Assembly (NCBI RefSeq): GCF_037975245.1
Contig: NC_092582.1
Location: 10,206,001-10,270,000 of the forward strand
Direction: 5' to 3'
DNA: 64,000 nucleotides
Source of the DNA: Apostichopus japonicus
Taxonomy: Eukaryota; Echinodermata; Holothuroidea; Aspidochirotida; Stichopodidae
Under the pieces are notes generated by a model that worked only from the letters and a program-made list of their open reading frames with translations, searched no databases and was not told the DNA's origin. This document shows, in pieces, positions 36,690-47,499 of this stretch; positions within the stretch are counted from its first letter, which is position 1, and every line of letters starts with the position of its first letter. Made by a program: the position numbers and the translations under genes.

Positions 36690-37205
36690 ATGAGCATCCC
36701 GCGGTACAGGGCCGAATTTAGACATGTGGAGGCCCGTGGGCAACCTTCAGTGGTGGAGGCCCCCCCCCCCTCCAGTGATCGCCGTCCTGGGGGAGGTGTG
36801 TAAGGGGAGGGGTATTGGATTTTTTCCAATAATTAAGGGTTCTTGGATGCGAAATGGTGCAGTATTTTGTGATTTCTGAAGTAAATTTTGTGATTTCTGA
36901 AGAATTTTCATTACGGTATGTAGGCCTGTTTGCCAGCAAAATTGTCAGTACAAGTAAAAAGGTTGCTACAACCTCTCTCACTCTCAGTACGAACGAGCAA
37001 TCATGATCAATCATATAAACATGGATATAATACTTACAGTACGTATATTTACAGACCAGGCAGTTTTCGAGACTTGACCCTTGCAAAATCTTGGATCAAT
37101 TTGTCGAAGTCAGTCTCTCTGAGAATGTCATATTCAATACTCATCAAGTACGCAAAAAGACAGTTTTTGAGGCTGTTTTGCCTGGAACGCCATTTTCATG
37201 CTCAC
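36690..37205 (+). mobile_element. Relative of the hAT at 8493-9437 (partial)
   Basis: gatgcgaaatggtgcagtat and the following ttttgtga..tgaagtaaattt match the interior of the 8493-9437 element (8649 onward), with a similar GGGGAGGGG stretch before them. I found no clear termini. Confidence 0.5.
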
Positions 37206-37216
37206 TGATATGATAT

Positions 37217-37978
37217 CAGGCGCGGCGGAACGGGGAAATTATTGAAGGGGGGGGGGGCTAATGTGTGGAGACTATCAGAGCCATATATACAGGCTCTGGA
37301 GACTATCTAAGCGGAGCGCCACCATCAGTTGGCGCGGAGCGTACAAGAAAATTTTGGGTTTTTCAAACCCCCAGATGGCCGGAAACGGCACTTCCCGAGT
37401 GTTTTGTGCTGCGAATACCTAGCCCTAAAATATGGGTCTCAAGCCTGCAATTTCTCAGATTGCACGTAAAAATCTGTAAAAACATTGTAATTTGTATATT
37501 CGATGATGTTTTAAGAGAGTAGCTATTACTCGTAGTGTACTCGCAAAGAGGTTTTTGAGTGTAGTAAATTACTACTTGCAATTAAATGCAATAATTAAAT
37601 AAATGTCATAAGAAAAAACAGAAAGCATTTCTTAATGTCAACAAATGGGTAATTCCAAAACATGTGCAGTTGCCAACAAATTTCTATAAATCCAAGCACT
37701 GTCACGAATGCATGCACCCTATACAGTACAGGTGAAATGCTAATATTGTGTTTTTATTCGTTTAATAATTGATTGCGTTTAAACAAAGAGCCATGTTCCA
37801 CGCCTTGCGTGTACTCATCGGACGCATCGAACAGATCGACAAGTATGCATTGAAAAATGGGCAGATGCACGTTTCGGAGCCTTGGTAAATATTGGGGGGG
37901 GGGGGGGGCTTATCATGCATTTGCCCCCTCAACTTTTTCAAGCCCCCCCCCCCCCCTCCCCCGGTTCCGCCGCCACTG
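37217..37978 (+). mobile_element. hAT-like element, same family as 12724-13403
   Basis: The left end CAGGCGCGGCGGAACGG and right end (inverted CAGTGGCGGCGGAACCGG) are strongly similar inverted repeats. The flanks are gatatgat-at on the left and gatatgat on the right, so the duplication is offset by two bases. It carries the hairpin core at about 37308-37345 and a 23-bp micro-insertion at 37276-37298. Long (G)n and (C)n tracts occur at about 37245, 37897 and 37945. Confidence 0.75.
37276..37298. mobile_element. 23-bp hAT-like micro-insertion with 8-bp TSD
   Basis: The insert starts CAGAGCC and ends GGCTCTG (perfect 7-bp inverted ends), with a 9-base middle, atatataca. It is flanked on both sides by gagactat (37268-37275 and 37299-37306). 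The sibling element at 12724-13403 has a single gagactat at this position and no insert. See findings. Confidence 0.8.
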
Positions 37979-38519
37979 GATATGATGTGATATCTGCTGT
38001 TCGCTTTACAAATTAAGTGTAGCGCCACCACAAGTTGGCGCGAAGCGTACAAGAAATTTTTGCCCGAAAGTGCCACCCAGATCGCTGGAAATGACACTTC
38101 CCATGCCTTGTAAGTTACATCTAAGCATTTTCTATTTTGAATTTACTAGCGATATCATAAAAAAAAAAATATGCTCGGGGGGGGGGGGCGGTCGCCCCAT
38201 TCCCGAAATGCGTCATGTTCCCCGACGACTCGGTCGAGTTCGAGACCAGCCACAGTTGGTTTAATAGCACAATTGTTTAAGGCGTCTATACACACACACA
38301 CGCGTTATGATAGACCATATATAGTATATATATTTATAGATACATTAGTGAGAGAGGAAAAATGGAAACGTCAAAAATGGAGTTGTCGGTGTAAGGGTGA
38401 GGCGCACGCCCCTTCCGAAATCCTCGATCCGTCACTGGCTACCCGGCCATGTGTATATAATAGGGTTCAGCGCTGTAATGATGTCACTGTTCCTCTTTCT
38501 CTTCCCGGTACATGTCTTG

Positions 38520-38672
38520 GCGTTTATCTTTTACTCCCTCCTTTTCTCCTTTTTCTCTCCTTCTTTTTCTTTTCCCTTCCTTCCTCTCCTCCTCCTCTTT
38601 TTTCCTTTTTTCCTTTTTTCCCCTTCTTTTTTCCTTTTTCTTCTCTTTTTTTTTCTCTCCTCTTTTTCTTAC
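38520..38672 (+). repeat. Polypyrimidine tract (C/T only, about 150 bp)
   Basis: Almost uninterrupted T and C with cctccttttctcc-type runs, immediately followed by acccggggggcgcgcgcccc. It is a simple low-complexity tract within transposon debris. The open frames across it on both strands are artefacts of composition. Confidence 0.85.
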
Positions 38673-38712
38673 CCGGGGGGCGCGCGCCCCCAACGCCCCC
38701 CCTGGATACGCG

Positions 38713-39126
38713 CCTGGGTATAGACTTTCTCCTTGGCAATGATATTTCTGGTGGCGGACTGCACAATTCCCCCATGTATTTACCCAACATCAGTCCACTA
38801 AGGAAACAATAGGGTTGTCGACAGAATACCCTGGTAATTTTCCAGCTTGTGTAACAACTCGTTCTATGGCCCGTAAAGCACCTTATGTGAATGATGTTAA
38901 GGTTCAAACAGGTAATGATTGTGTCCAACTGGCAGGAACAATTTTTGAAAACCTTACTGATGTATCTCGAGAAAATCAAATTGAGAAACCAGCTAAAAAT
39001 GCTGATGTGGTCAAACCATTCGTTTTAGATCGATGTTTAAATATTGATCAATATTTAAATATTGGCATTGGTTTGTTAGTCGGTCGGGTGAATGGTATTT
39101 GTGATGAACCCCTCACCCCAAGATAG
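38713..39126 (+). pseudogene. Ty3/Gypsy-type retrotransposon fragment (end of protease and linker)
   Basis: The first frame reads GIDFLLGNDISGGG, the C-terminal signature of Ty3/Gypsy aspartic proteases. After a stop at about 38810 a shifted frame continues with YPGNFPACVTTRSMARKAP, the linker that precedes the reverse transcriptase in these elements. No reverse transcriptase, integrase or LTR was recognised, so this is a small dead fragment. Confidence 0.6.
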
Positions 39127-40029
39127 ACCCTGGGCACGAAAACTTAACCAGGTAATAGATCCACACTCAGAAAATAATCCCCTTACATGGAGAGTGTGAT
39201 CTGACGACATTACGTCAAATGTTTATCACGAACTACCAAACTCCTGATGCCCTCTCAACCCGTCTGCTAACACATACTGTGACTGTGTGATCATCGTCTC
39301 AACGTGTATCACAAGTCGTTGTAGAACGGGAACAGATACTTTTTTAACAAAAGTCACCAGGAAAGAACCTGGACACGAAAAACTAAACAACGAACCGACT
39401 GATCCGTTCTTAACGCCAGTCCCCTTGCATCAAGACTGTGATCATCGTCCAGTGTGTATGATATTAGCCAAAAGGCCAATAAACCTGCGTAGGTATCTGA
39501 CATAGTTTTTTCTTTTCCTTTGCTAAAAAACCTCGCATGATGTCGTCGTGGGACCGCTTGAAGTAAAACTCAAAGTTTTGTTTCAAGTTTTACTAGTGAC
39601 ACATTCTTAATTTAGGTAACGATAGCAGCATTCGATCGAGTTAAACTTGAACCAAATTTAGAAGAGCATTTTGCAAAATTTTTCTCTAATCCTTTCGTAC
39701 TTTTGTGATATTGTGTGTGTGTGTGTGTTTTTTTTTTCGGTTAAACATATTCTGAACAAGTCTGAAGCCCAGAGCAATATCATTGGGTAACCAAGTAGCT
39801 TTTTTGTATATAACCTGTTGGATTATTTGCATTCCTGGCGAACCATTGGGACAAACAAGTGTGTAAAAATAAGTAGGCAAAATTGGCTGAGCTCGCATTT
39901 GGTAAAGCAGGGTAGGTGTCTGGCATTCTCAACTAAGTTACCTACACTAACTAAAAATTGTCACCAAAATACAGGCCACTCAACAGGAATCCACAGACAA
40001 AATTCCAGCGCCGCGTTTGATCATTTACC
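39127..40029. other. No gene recognised
   Basis: Two stretches resemble each other loosely: agaccctgggcacgaaaac at 39121 and agaacctggacacgaaaaac at 39364, each followed by a cccctta/cccctt..gtgatc motif. They may belong to the same retroelement remnant. There is a short (GT)n at 39713-39727. Confidence 0.45.
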
Positions 40030-40420
40030 CATAGGCGTAGGAAGCACGGGGCTGCAGACCCCCCCCCCCCCCCAATCAGATTTTTTTTGTGAAAATTCGG
40101 GCAATATGCTGATAATTTTTCGGGCACTTACCGAAAGAAAAATACTTTGCAATGTGTTTTTCAATTGTTAAACTTATATTAGTATTACCATTATTATTGT
40201 AACAACTTCCCCAATAATTCTAACCAATATGGAAGGGTAATAACACAGCAAATGATTGTATGTTATTGGCATGCGATGTAATAACAGATGCATGCCTGTA
40301 TAATATGCACATTATGATGTTGAACGCGTGCGAAGCCCGCGAAAAAGTTGTGGCTATATTTTTCGGGTAAGTCGAAACAGCACCCCCCCCCCCCAAATCA
40401 AATTAAATTGTGCGCCTATG
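40030..40420 (-). mobile_element. 391-bp hAT-like MITE with CATAGGCG ends, TSD catttacc
   Basis: It begins CATAGGCGTAGGAAGCAC and ends GTGCGCCTATG, flanked by a perfect 8-bp duplication catttacc (40022-40029 and 40421-40428). It contains one inverted 84-bp-type unit (aaaattcgggcaatatgctg) and (C)n tracts at both ends of the body. It is the same family as 17952-18979, and similar sequence is at 6900-7215 and 63719 onward. Confidence 0.88.
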
Positions 40421-40610
40421 CATTTACCTTATGTCTTCCATTTCCAATATCCAGTTAGAAAGTTATACAGCAATGGAAAGTGTCCCTTAAAATAGCCAAA
40501 ACAATATATATTCCAAAGCTATCACTTGACGGTATCACAACATCCATTTTAATCACTTTGGGTTACATTGATAAAAACATCAAATGAGACAGATAAGATA
40601 CTTTATTGTA

Positions 40611-40810
<200 letters not shown>

Positions 40811-41140
40811 TCAAGAGTTTTGCGTAATATCCTGATGCAAATCTTAGTCAATAATAATAAAAGCGATGATAATAATATGTTCATGAAAATGACGTGTAAC
40901 ACTAAGTAATGCAAATGTTATATTAAAATGTGTGAACAAAGGGTGATAATCATCCAAGTTGGAATTAGCTACATTTACGAGAATATTTATTAATACATAC
41001 ATTTGAGCGTAATATATTTTGCACATTTCTCTCGATCCAAGGATCGACAGCTGAAAGTTGAGTCACTGTCAGAGACTGAAGATGACTTCAATTTGAAATA
41101 AAACCGTTAATCCAACTGTCTTCAGTTTAAATTTTTGGAT

Positions 41141-42535
41141 TTAAAAGAGTTTTTTCCAGACCAGTACCATCCCACGCTTGAATCTTACGTTGGTAATACC
41201 GTAGAGAAATGGATTTATCGCGGAATTTAACCAAATCATATCTAAACAGATATGAAGGACAAACTCCGGTACGTTTATAACATCAGAATGGTAAAGACCA
41301 GATATGACGTAATAAGGGCACCAACAAATCACGTAGACAATAACCAATGTGGTTAGCGCCTTGACTGCCTTACGGCTTTTGTGCAGCTGAATACCCCGAT
41401 TTCTATTTACTGGGTTTTTTTTGCAGTCCCGAATCTTTTTAAAGATTTTTTCACTTGAATCGCTGTTTTCCTTGGTCGTATCTTCTTGGTCGCTAACCAC
41501 GTCTGCTCCCTGGTTATCGTATTTTGCCTCAATGAATTCCGTTTTGCTTTCTATGTCTTTCTTCGGATCTGTTTCAGCGTCTTCGTAGACAACTATGGGA
41601 TGACGGTGATCACTATTGAGAGACGTTTCCCGGCTATGTTGTTCAGTATCTGTTTTGTGCCCGACATTATTTTTCGGTGAGTCTCCTGTTCCCGTGTCAT
41701 CTCTAACTTTGTACCTATGGCCAGTCGAAGTTGGGTTAAATATCCCATTGCGTGCTCTTTGTGTCAGTTTGAAGCATACGCAACCATTTATTGTCGCCAA
41801 AAATATGAAAAATAACAGAAAATCACTGGGAACGTAAATACTGGAGTTTTTCACAGATGAGTAGACATCGTCTGAACAAAATGAAGGTGAAATATTAACA
41901 TTGGTCATGGAACTCTCGACGTTCTCAACAGTAGTTGGGTTAAGCGTCGTGAAGTTCGCCTCTTGATCGATAAATGGATCGATAAATTCTAGGTCAGGAC
42001 TAAAATGTGATGATGTATTACCTGTTAGTTCTTCAAGTACAATATCTATGTAAAACTTCGCAACTGTCGTCCCAAATGAGTAAATAACACTGAACGTCCA
42101 CACAATGGCGATAGTGATCAAGATTTTATTCTTGGTAACATTAATGGTGTACTTAATGGCGTCCCTTACGAGAAGGTACCGATCGAAACTAATCGCGATA
42201 ACAATTAAGGTGGAGACATAAATCAAAGTGGTTCCTCCAGCCAACCAAACAATGCAAGCTGTTTCACCAAGCGGCCAATTTCCTTCTTCAGTAGGGTACA
42301 AAAGCGACCAAAATGACTTTCCAAATTTGATCGTCAGAACGAAGCAACCGCCTAAAAGATCCGCTATAGCAAGATGCAAAATGAAATAATTAGATACCTT
42401 TTGTCGTATCTTTCTGTCTACATAAAACGCCGATATTACCAGCGAGTTCCCACCAATCGTTACGATAGCTAAACAACCATAGATTACTACGTATAAGATA
42501 TCGACGTCAACGCTTTCCGAGCTTTCCGATTCCAT
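41141..42535 (-). CDS. Class A GPCR, amine-receptor-like but without the amine-binding Asp
   Basis: A single-exon 464-aa receptor with seven membrane segments at about residues 14-36, 49-70, 94-116, 136-158, 235-255, 391-414 and 426-446. Class A hallmarks are present: GGNSLV (N30 = 1.50), LAIADLLGG (D59 = 2.50), C94 (3.25), DRY at 118-120, W146 (4.50), CWCPYY at 404-409 and NPFLY at 441-445. ISFDRYLLV and the long third intracellular loop (about 256-388, rich in charged residues and Ser/Thr) resemble muscarinic and histamine H3-like receptors. Residue 3.32, normally Asp in amine receptors, is Gly101, so a classical amine ligand is unlikely. Extracellular loop 2 is long (about 159-234), with four N-glycosylation sequons and Cys220 for the usual disulfide. 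There is no signal peptide. Intronless structure is common in this family. Confidence 0.92.
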   Translation of the reverse strand: MESESSESVDVDILYVVIYGCLAIVTIGGNSLVISAFYVDRKIRQKVSNYFILHLAIADLLGGCFVLTIKFGKSFWSLLYPTEEGNWPLGETACIVWLAGGTTLIYVSTLIVIAISFDRYLLVRDAIKYTINVTKNKILITIAIVWTFSVIYSFGTTVAKFYIDIVLEELTGNTSSHFSPDLEFIDPFIDQEANFTTLNPTTVENVESSMTNVNISPSFCSDDVYSSVKNSSIYVPSDFLLFFIFLATINGCVCFKLTQRARNGIFNPTSTGHRYKVRDDTGTGDSPKNNVGHKTDTEQHSRETSLNSDHRHPIVVYEDAETDPKKDIESKTEFIEAKYDNQGADVVSDQEDTTKENSDSSEKIFKKIRDCKKNPVNRNRGIQLHKSRKAVKALTTLVIVYVICWCPYYVISGLYHSDVINVPEFVLHICLDMIWLNSAINPFLYGITNVRFKRGMVLVWKKLF

Positions 42536-44918
42536 TTTAAGTTGTCAATGGTGATATGTTGGTTAAAATAAGACTACTAAACCGACAATTTAAAAACCCA
42601 AACACTTTTAAAGAGCTATTTTATGAGATAAGCGTATACAAATCACATGAAGCTGATACACATTCACATTAAGTTGTGTTTTGTTTTAGAAAACCACATA
42701 TTTAAATAACTCAAATGCTTATACAATCATTCTGTTTCTCCCTTACATGCGTGGATAACTTTGATTAACAAGCTTAACTAACAACAGACCATGCGCAGAG
42801 AGTCATCGGTAGTTTTAATAACCTGGCCAGGCTTTTATGATTAAGAAACCATTCATTAACGCTTTTAAGAGGTTTCATTTATATTTGAACAAATTTGCGT
42901 GTACGAATATCAGTCGAGATTTTCGATCCAATCTGCGAGACCGTGCTCACTTTATTGCCATTTTAGACTATAGGCGGTCGTTTTTTTTTTTAATTGTAAA
43001 TGTCAACTTTATATTGACTTAAGACGTTTTTAAGTCTTACGCATGAAGCTAGGCTACCGTATAAGGTTATAAAACACGAGAGGGCAAAAGATAATAAGTT
43101 ATTTCAGGCACTGATGTAGGGGTGTGTCCAGTTTAATTTTGAGAAAGGTAGGATGAAAGAAAACACAAACCAAATCATCATTATTGGTCTATTTGATAGA
43201 GATAACTGTCATGAACAACTTCACAACTTTAAACAAAAACGTTATTTCCATTTGGACGATTCACAGATTTAATAATGTCTTCACACACGAGGGTGAAGAC
43301 TTGCAAGTCTAAATATGACATCATCGAGCCACTGTTGCTTTACGTTTATATATCGGGGTTTTTTCTATAATGGAAATGAGTTTTTATTCGTTGCTCTTTT
43401 TTATGTTTGTGAAATTTGTACTATGAGGTTTCATTGAAATTCCTTTAATATAGTTATATGTTAGTAGCCTATTTGTTATATTTATTATTATAATTATTTT
43501 TTTGCAATGTTCTGCTACATGAAAATGCGAATACATTACATGGGTCATTAGCTTCACTAGTCCAGCTTTATATTATGTAATCATGAAGTTTTGTCTTTTA
43601 ATTACCGCTTAGTTTTGTGCTAACTCTATTTTGAAAAGTAACTTGACGACGAAATGTTAATGGATCGAAACGATTTCATTACCCACAGATTAAACTAAAA
43701 GTTTCGAGAAAATAATCATTTGCAAGTAGCCTACTGAAATTGATCAATTGCAAGTGTATATCTTGAGGTCAAATGCTTGAAAGGTTCGGCAAACTTAAAG
43801 CCAAGCAAAATAGCTGCTTCATTATAAAGGAGACGGCAAACCGGATCATAATAGTTAGTCTAATTGACGGTAATGCTGGGTGTGAACCTCACCCCCCCCC
43901 CCCCCTCCCGATTGCAAAAACTTTAAAATGATCAGGTTTAATGTATTTCCCATTCAGAAAAATAAAGCATCGTTTCAAAGACAAGAGGAAGACTTGAGCA
44001 AGTCTCAATATGATATCATGCATTGAGCTATTATTAATTTGTAACAGTTTGTCTTGCTTTACTGAAATGTTTAGCTTGTTTTGATATATGTTTGTTTTTA
44101 AATATGGATTGCCGATGCCCTTTCTAAATCTTGAATATATAACTATTACTTAAAAGTGGTATTATTTTCATTACCAACCCCGTCCCCGAGTACATTCACC
44201 TCCAAAACATGCTGCGCTGGAAAGCGAAGAACGGAACGTGAGGGATCAATACACCTTTATGTCCCATGCATGATACAACTTTTTAAATCATGACATCTCT
44301 CTAACTGAGCATAATGTATCGTATTTATTGACAGTTTGCTTCTTCTTTGGCTTTAGACTCAACGATTCGATGTACTTCAAGTTCTTTCATCTCGCTCTTC
44401 GTCCTGTTTTCGACCATCCAATGATTGAACCACTGCGATTTTATCACACAGCATACGCATGCGCATATGTACCACACCATGTTTACTAATGGTCTGTCCA
44501 TGACGTAACTCTGACACTGCTACGATGATAGGAACAAACAAGTGAAATCAATGCTATTTAATTATTTTCAGATTCCTTGCCTCATTGAAAATTCGAATAA
44601 CGTCAGCTTGCAGTTTTCAAGGAAATTATGAAAACAGCACGATTTCTGAACAAAAGGACAGATTTAACGAAGATATTGATAAGTGCACCCTGTTTGTTTG
44701 ATTTGAAATGCTTCAGTTTCAAACACAATGACGTCGATTAAAAGAACTACTTAGAGTTTGCTAATATGCTTCATGTTAAGTGATAACGATTTCCAAAATT
44801 GAAAAGAAAATCAATCAAAAGGCATAGACTGATGTGTTGTCTTTTATATTTTCACCCGTGGTGGGGGGGGGGCTGGAAGTTTATTCACTGTTCTGGATTT
44901 TTCAACTCATTGCGATTT

Positions 44919-44920
<2 letters not shown>
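42536..44920. other. No gene recognised (upstream of the GPCR)
   Basis: AT-rich sequence with no exon-like stretch or known repeat. There is a (C)n tract near 43890-43905. The GPCR promoter should lie near its left edge, but I see no convincing core promoter motif. Confidence 0.45.

Positions 44921-44991
<71 letters not shown>
44921..44991. repeat. (TA)n microsatellite, about 70 bp
   Basis: An uninterrupted TA run ending aaatatatag, immediately left of the 28-bp inverted repeat at 45000. Confidence 0.95.
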
Positions 44992-44995
<4 letters not shown>

Positions 44996-44999
44996 TATA

Positions 45000-45106
45000 G
45001 AATTAGGTAAGTGATTGGAAGTAAAACTGAAGAAGAGCTAGTTTTGCTCGAAAGCTCTGCAAAAACCAATCATTGGCTGTTTTACTTCCAATCACTTACC
45101 TAATTC
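45000..45106. repeat. Perfect 28-bp inverted repeat enclosing a hammerhead-like core
   Basis: Arm 45000-45027 (gaattaggtaagtg...aaaac) and arm 45079-45106 (gtttta...cttacctaattc) are exact reverse complements. The 51-nt loop starts with ctgaaga (45027-45033), then GAGC..GCTC (45035-45049), then GAAA (45050-45053). This resembles the CUGANGA / stem II / GAAA core of hammerhead ribozymes found in Penelope-like retroelements, with one extra A at 45034. I see no stem III or cleavage site, so it may be a decayed copy. TA arrays lie on both sides (44921-44991 and 45177-45211). Confidence 0.7.
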
Positions 45107-45175
45107 AATTATTGATAGCTCACTCGAGATCCAGCCTTTCTCTAAATGCAGCATAGTTGTTTAACAGTTTTTCCG

Positions 45176-45176
<1 letters not shown>

Positions 45177-45211
<35 letters not shown>
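45177..45211. repeat. (TA)n microsatellite, 35 bp
   Basis: A second TA run, right of the inverted repeat. Confidence 0.93.
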
Positions 45212-45214
<3 letters not shown>

Positions 45215-46985
45215 ATAATTCCACTAAAGGTTTTGTAATTCCTGTTATATCATTTATTTAGTCATTTACTAGCCTAGGCTACAATGTATAAATAAAACAC
45301 CCTACCATAACAAAGTATATATACTTTTTTTACATCTTCTTGTTGTTACATGTTATTATTTCTCACGATTACGGTCTATTAGAGAGATTCTTTCAACTCA
45401 TTTACTTTACCTGTCTCTTCGGTTTCAATAAGTCTTGCATAAATAATCTCCACCTTGAAATAAAGAAAACTATAAAAACAATGTTTGGCCAAACGTCAAA
45501 GTAAATTTTCCACACGTTTGGACATCGACCACTGAAAATATAATATTTTAAAGTAATAGTGACGTTTATAACCCAAAATTTAATTTTTAACATGGTCAGT
45601 GAAATGATAATTTCAATTTTTTTATCGTTCATTAAACTATGTAAGGCAGAGCTTATGTTCATATCGCACGTTTCGTTTCGTTTCTTTTCTTTTTAAATGA
45701 TCTCTTCTTCGAAATTCATAATATTGTCATATATAGTAGGCTACTAACAGTAAAGTATCTAGACGTAGGCCCCTGTACTACTTAAAACTATGTTATTGTC
45801 GAAAGTAATATCAGCTCCTGTTATATCTAATTTCAAATACAGTATTCGAATTCAAGTTATCATGGGCTAGTCCAACAAGTTTTCCCTACAATTTAAACTT
45901 TAAATTTAAAGTCAGCATTTTATGGACGTGAGCAATTGCCAGTGAGTTACGAAACGTGTAATATAACTTTAAAATATTGCGTTTATAACTGATGTATTTG
46001 TGTAATTTACCAAGTAGTTTAGGATGGACGGTTGCATAGCAACCGTGTTATTTGTTTCCTATTAAATCAATAATGACGATTCTACGTGACGCAATTCTCT
46101 ATATATATGAGCTAATATGGAAATGATGGCAATATGCACGTGTTCGTTTTGTGATGTTTTTTTTCAGAAAAGGAGGGGGGGGGGGGGGAGAACTGTTTTA
46201 AAGAAAAACAGCTTAACTGTAACATTTATGTGGGCATGACTTGATGCTTAACTCAAGAACATCACTTAGTACTGAGCTGGTAAGAGGCATTGTGCACCGT
46301 AAAAGAACTCTCTACATACGCAAAAATAAAATGTATATGGTTTGAGCCTCGCTAAAAATGAATATTTCAGAAGTTCAATCAACATATAATTGGTACAGTA
46401 AGAAGTATGTATTAAAGATTAACTATTATTGGCCTCAACTATGGTAGTATGTAGTCAATTTATGGCCACTGATGCTCCAAAACATAATAATTTGTTGATA
46501 CTCTAAAAATTATCTTTGTCCTCACTGAGACATTTAAAAGCACCTAATTACAACTAATTGCCAGTATATATGTTGGAAACAAGCCTCTTCACTCACCAGT
46601 AAACAGTATGTTTCGTGCGCTGCCCTTGGAAGGTCTTATAAGTGGTTTATGATTGCCTCAAATTTTCCTCAGGTTTTTGCACCTAATGTAGCCTACTTCA
46701 TTCATGCTCTTAAAAATTCACCCCCCCCCCCCCAAGAAAAAAAGCAAACAATTTCCTGTTTCGAAAAAGATGATCTCCTATCAGCTGTTACGCCACTTTC
46801 CGTTCTTGAAGCAATTAAGCGGATTTGGTAAAGATACTTAATAGAGTAGTCTATGTCACCTTAAGAAAAGCATCAATATTGATCTGAGATAGCTGTCATG
46901 AGCAACTTCTCCAAAAAAAGAGCTGTATTATTCCATTTGCATGAGTGAAGACTTGTAGACCAGGCTATGAATGAGCTATAGGGAC
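45212..46985. other. No gene recognised
   Basis: AT-rich. G or C homopolymers occur at about 46173-46186 and 46719-46731. No coding or repeat structure stands out. Confidence 0.5.
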
Positions 46986-47494
46986 GTATATCACGTGGAA
47001 GGAGGATTTATCTCGTGTGGTTTCTCTACACCAGAATTTCAGAAAGGAGTAAGAATATCTTGGGTAAAAAGCCCAAATCATGAACGCCCCCCGAAACGCC
47101 CCCCGGGGGTCTCTTTCTTGGGGGGTCCATTTTTTAAGGAAGAAAACAGAGGTTACATTTACACACAATTAGGATAAAATGTGGTTTTTCTAGACCATAA
47201 TTTCATAAGGAATGATAATATTTTGGGTTAAAAGCCCAAATCCTGAACGCAACCCCGAAATGTTTTTTTTTCGGGGAGGGGGTCCATTTTTTAAGGAAAA
47301 AATACCATAAGTTACATTTACACACAGAAGGAGGATTTATCTCATGTGGTTTCTCTACAACAGAATTTCAGAAAGGAGTAAGGATATCTTGGGTAAAAAG
47401 CCCAAATCCTGAACGCCCCGAAAACGGGGTCTCTTTCTTGGGGGGGGGGGGTCCATTTTTTAAGGTAAAAATACCATAAGTTACATTTACCCAC
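46986..47494 (+). repeat. Three imperfect tandem copies of a unit of about 160 bp
   Basis: Each copy runs gtggttt(c/t)tcta..a, cagaatttcagaaaggagta, tcttgggtaaaaagcccaaatc, gaacgcccc, a (G)n tract, ggtccattttttaagg and ttacatttacacacag. Copies start at about 47015, 47178 and 47345. Copies 1 and 3 are closest and copy 2 is more diverged. Confidence 0.85.
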
Positions 47495-47499
47495 AGATA

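Noticed and set aside
38171-38979. Long open frames of 213 aa (+) and 151 aa (-)
   Set aside because: They run through a polypyrimidine tract and transposon ends and have no domain. Only the last part of the plus frame has real retroelement similarity.
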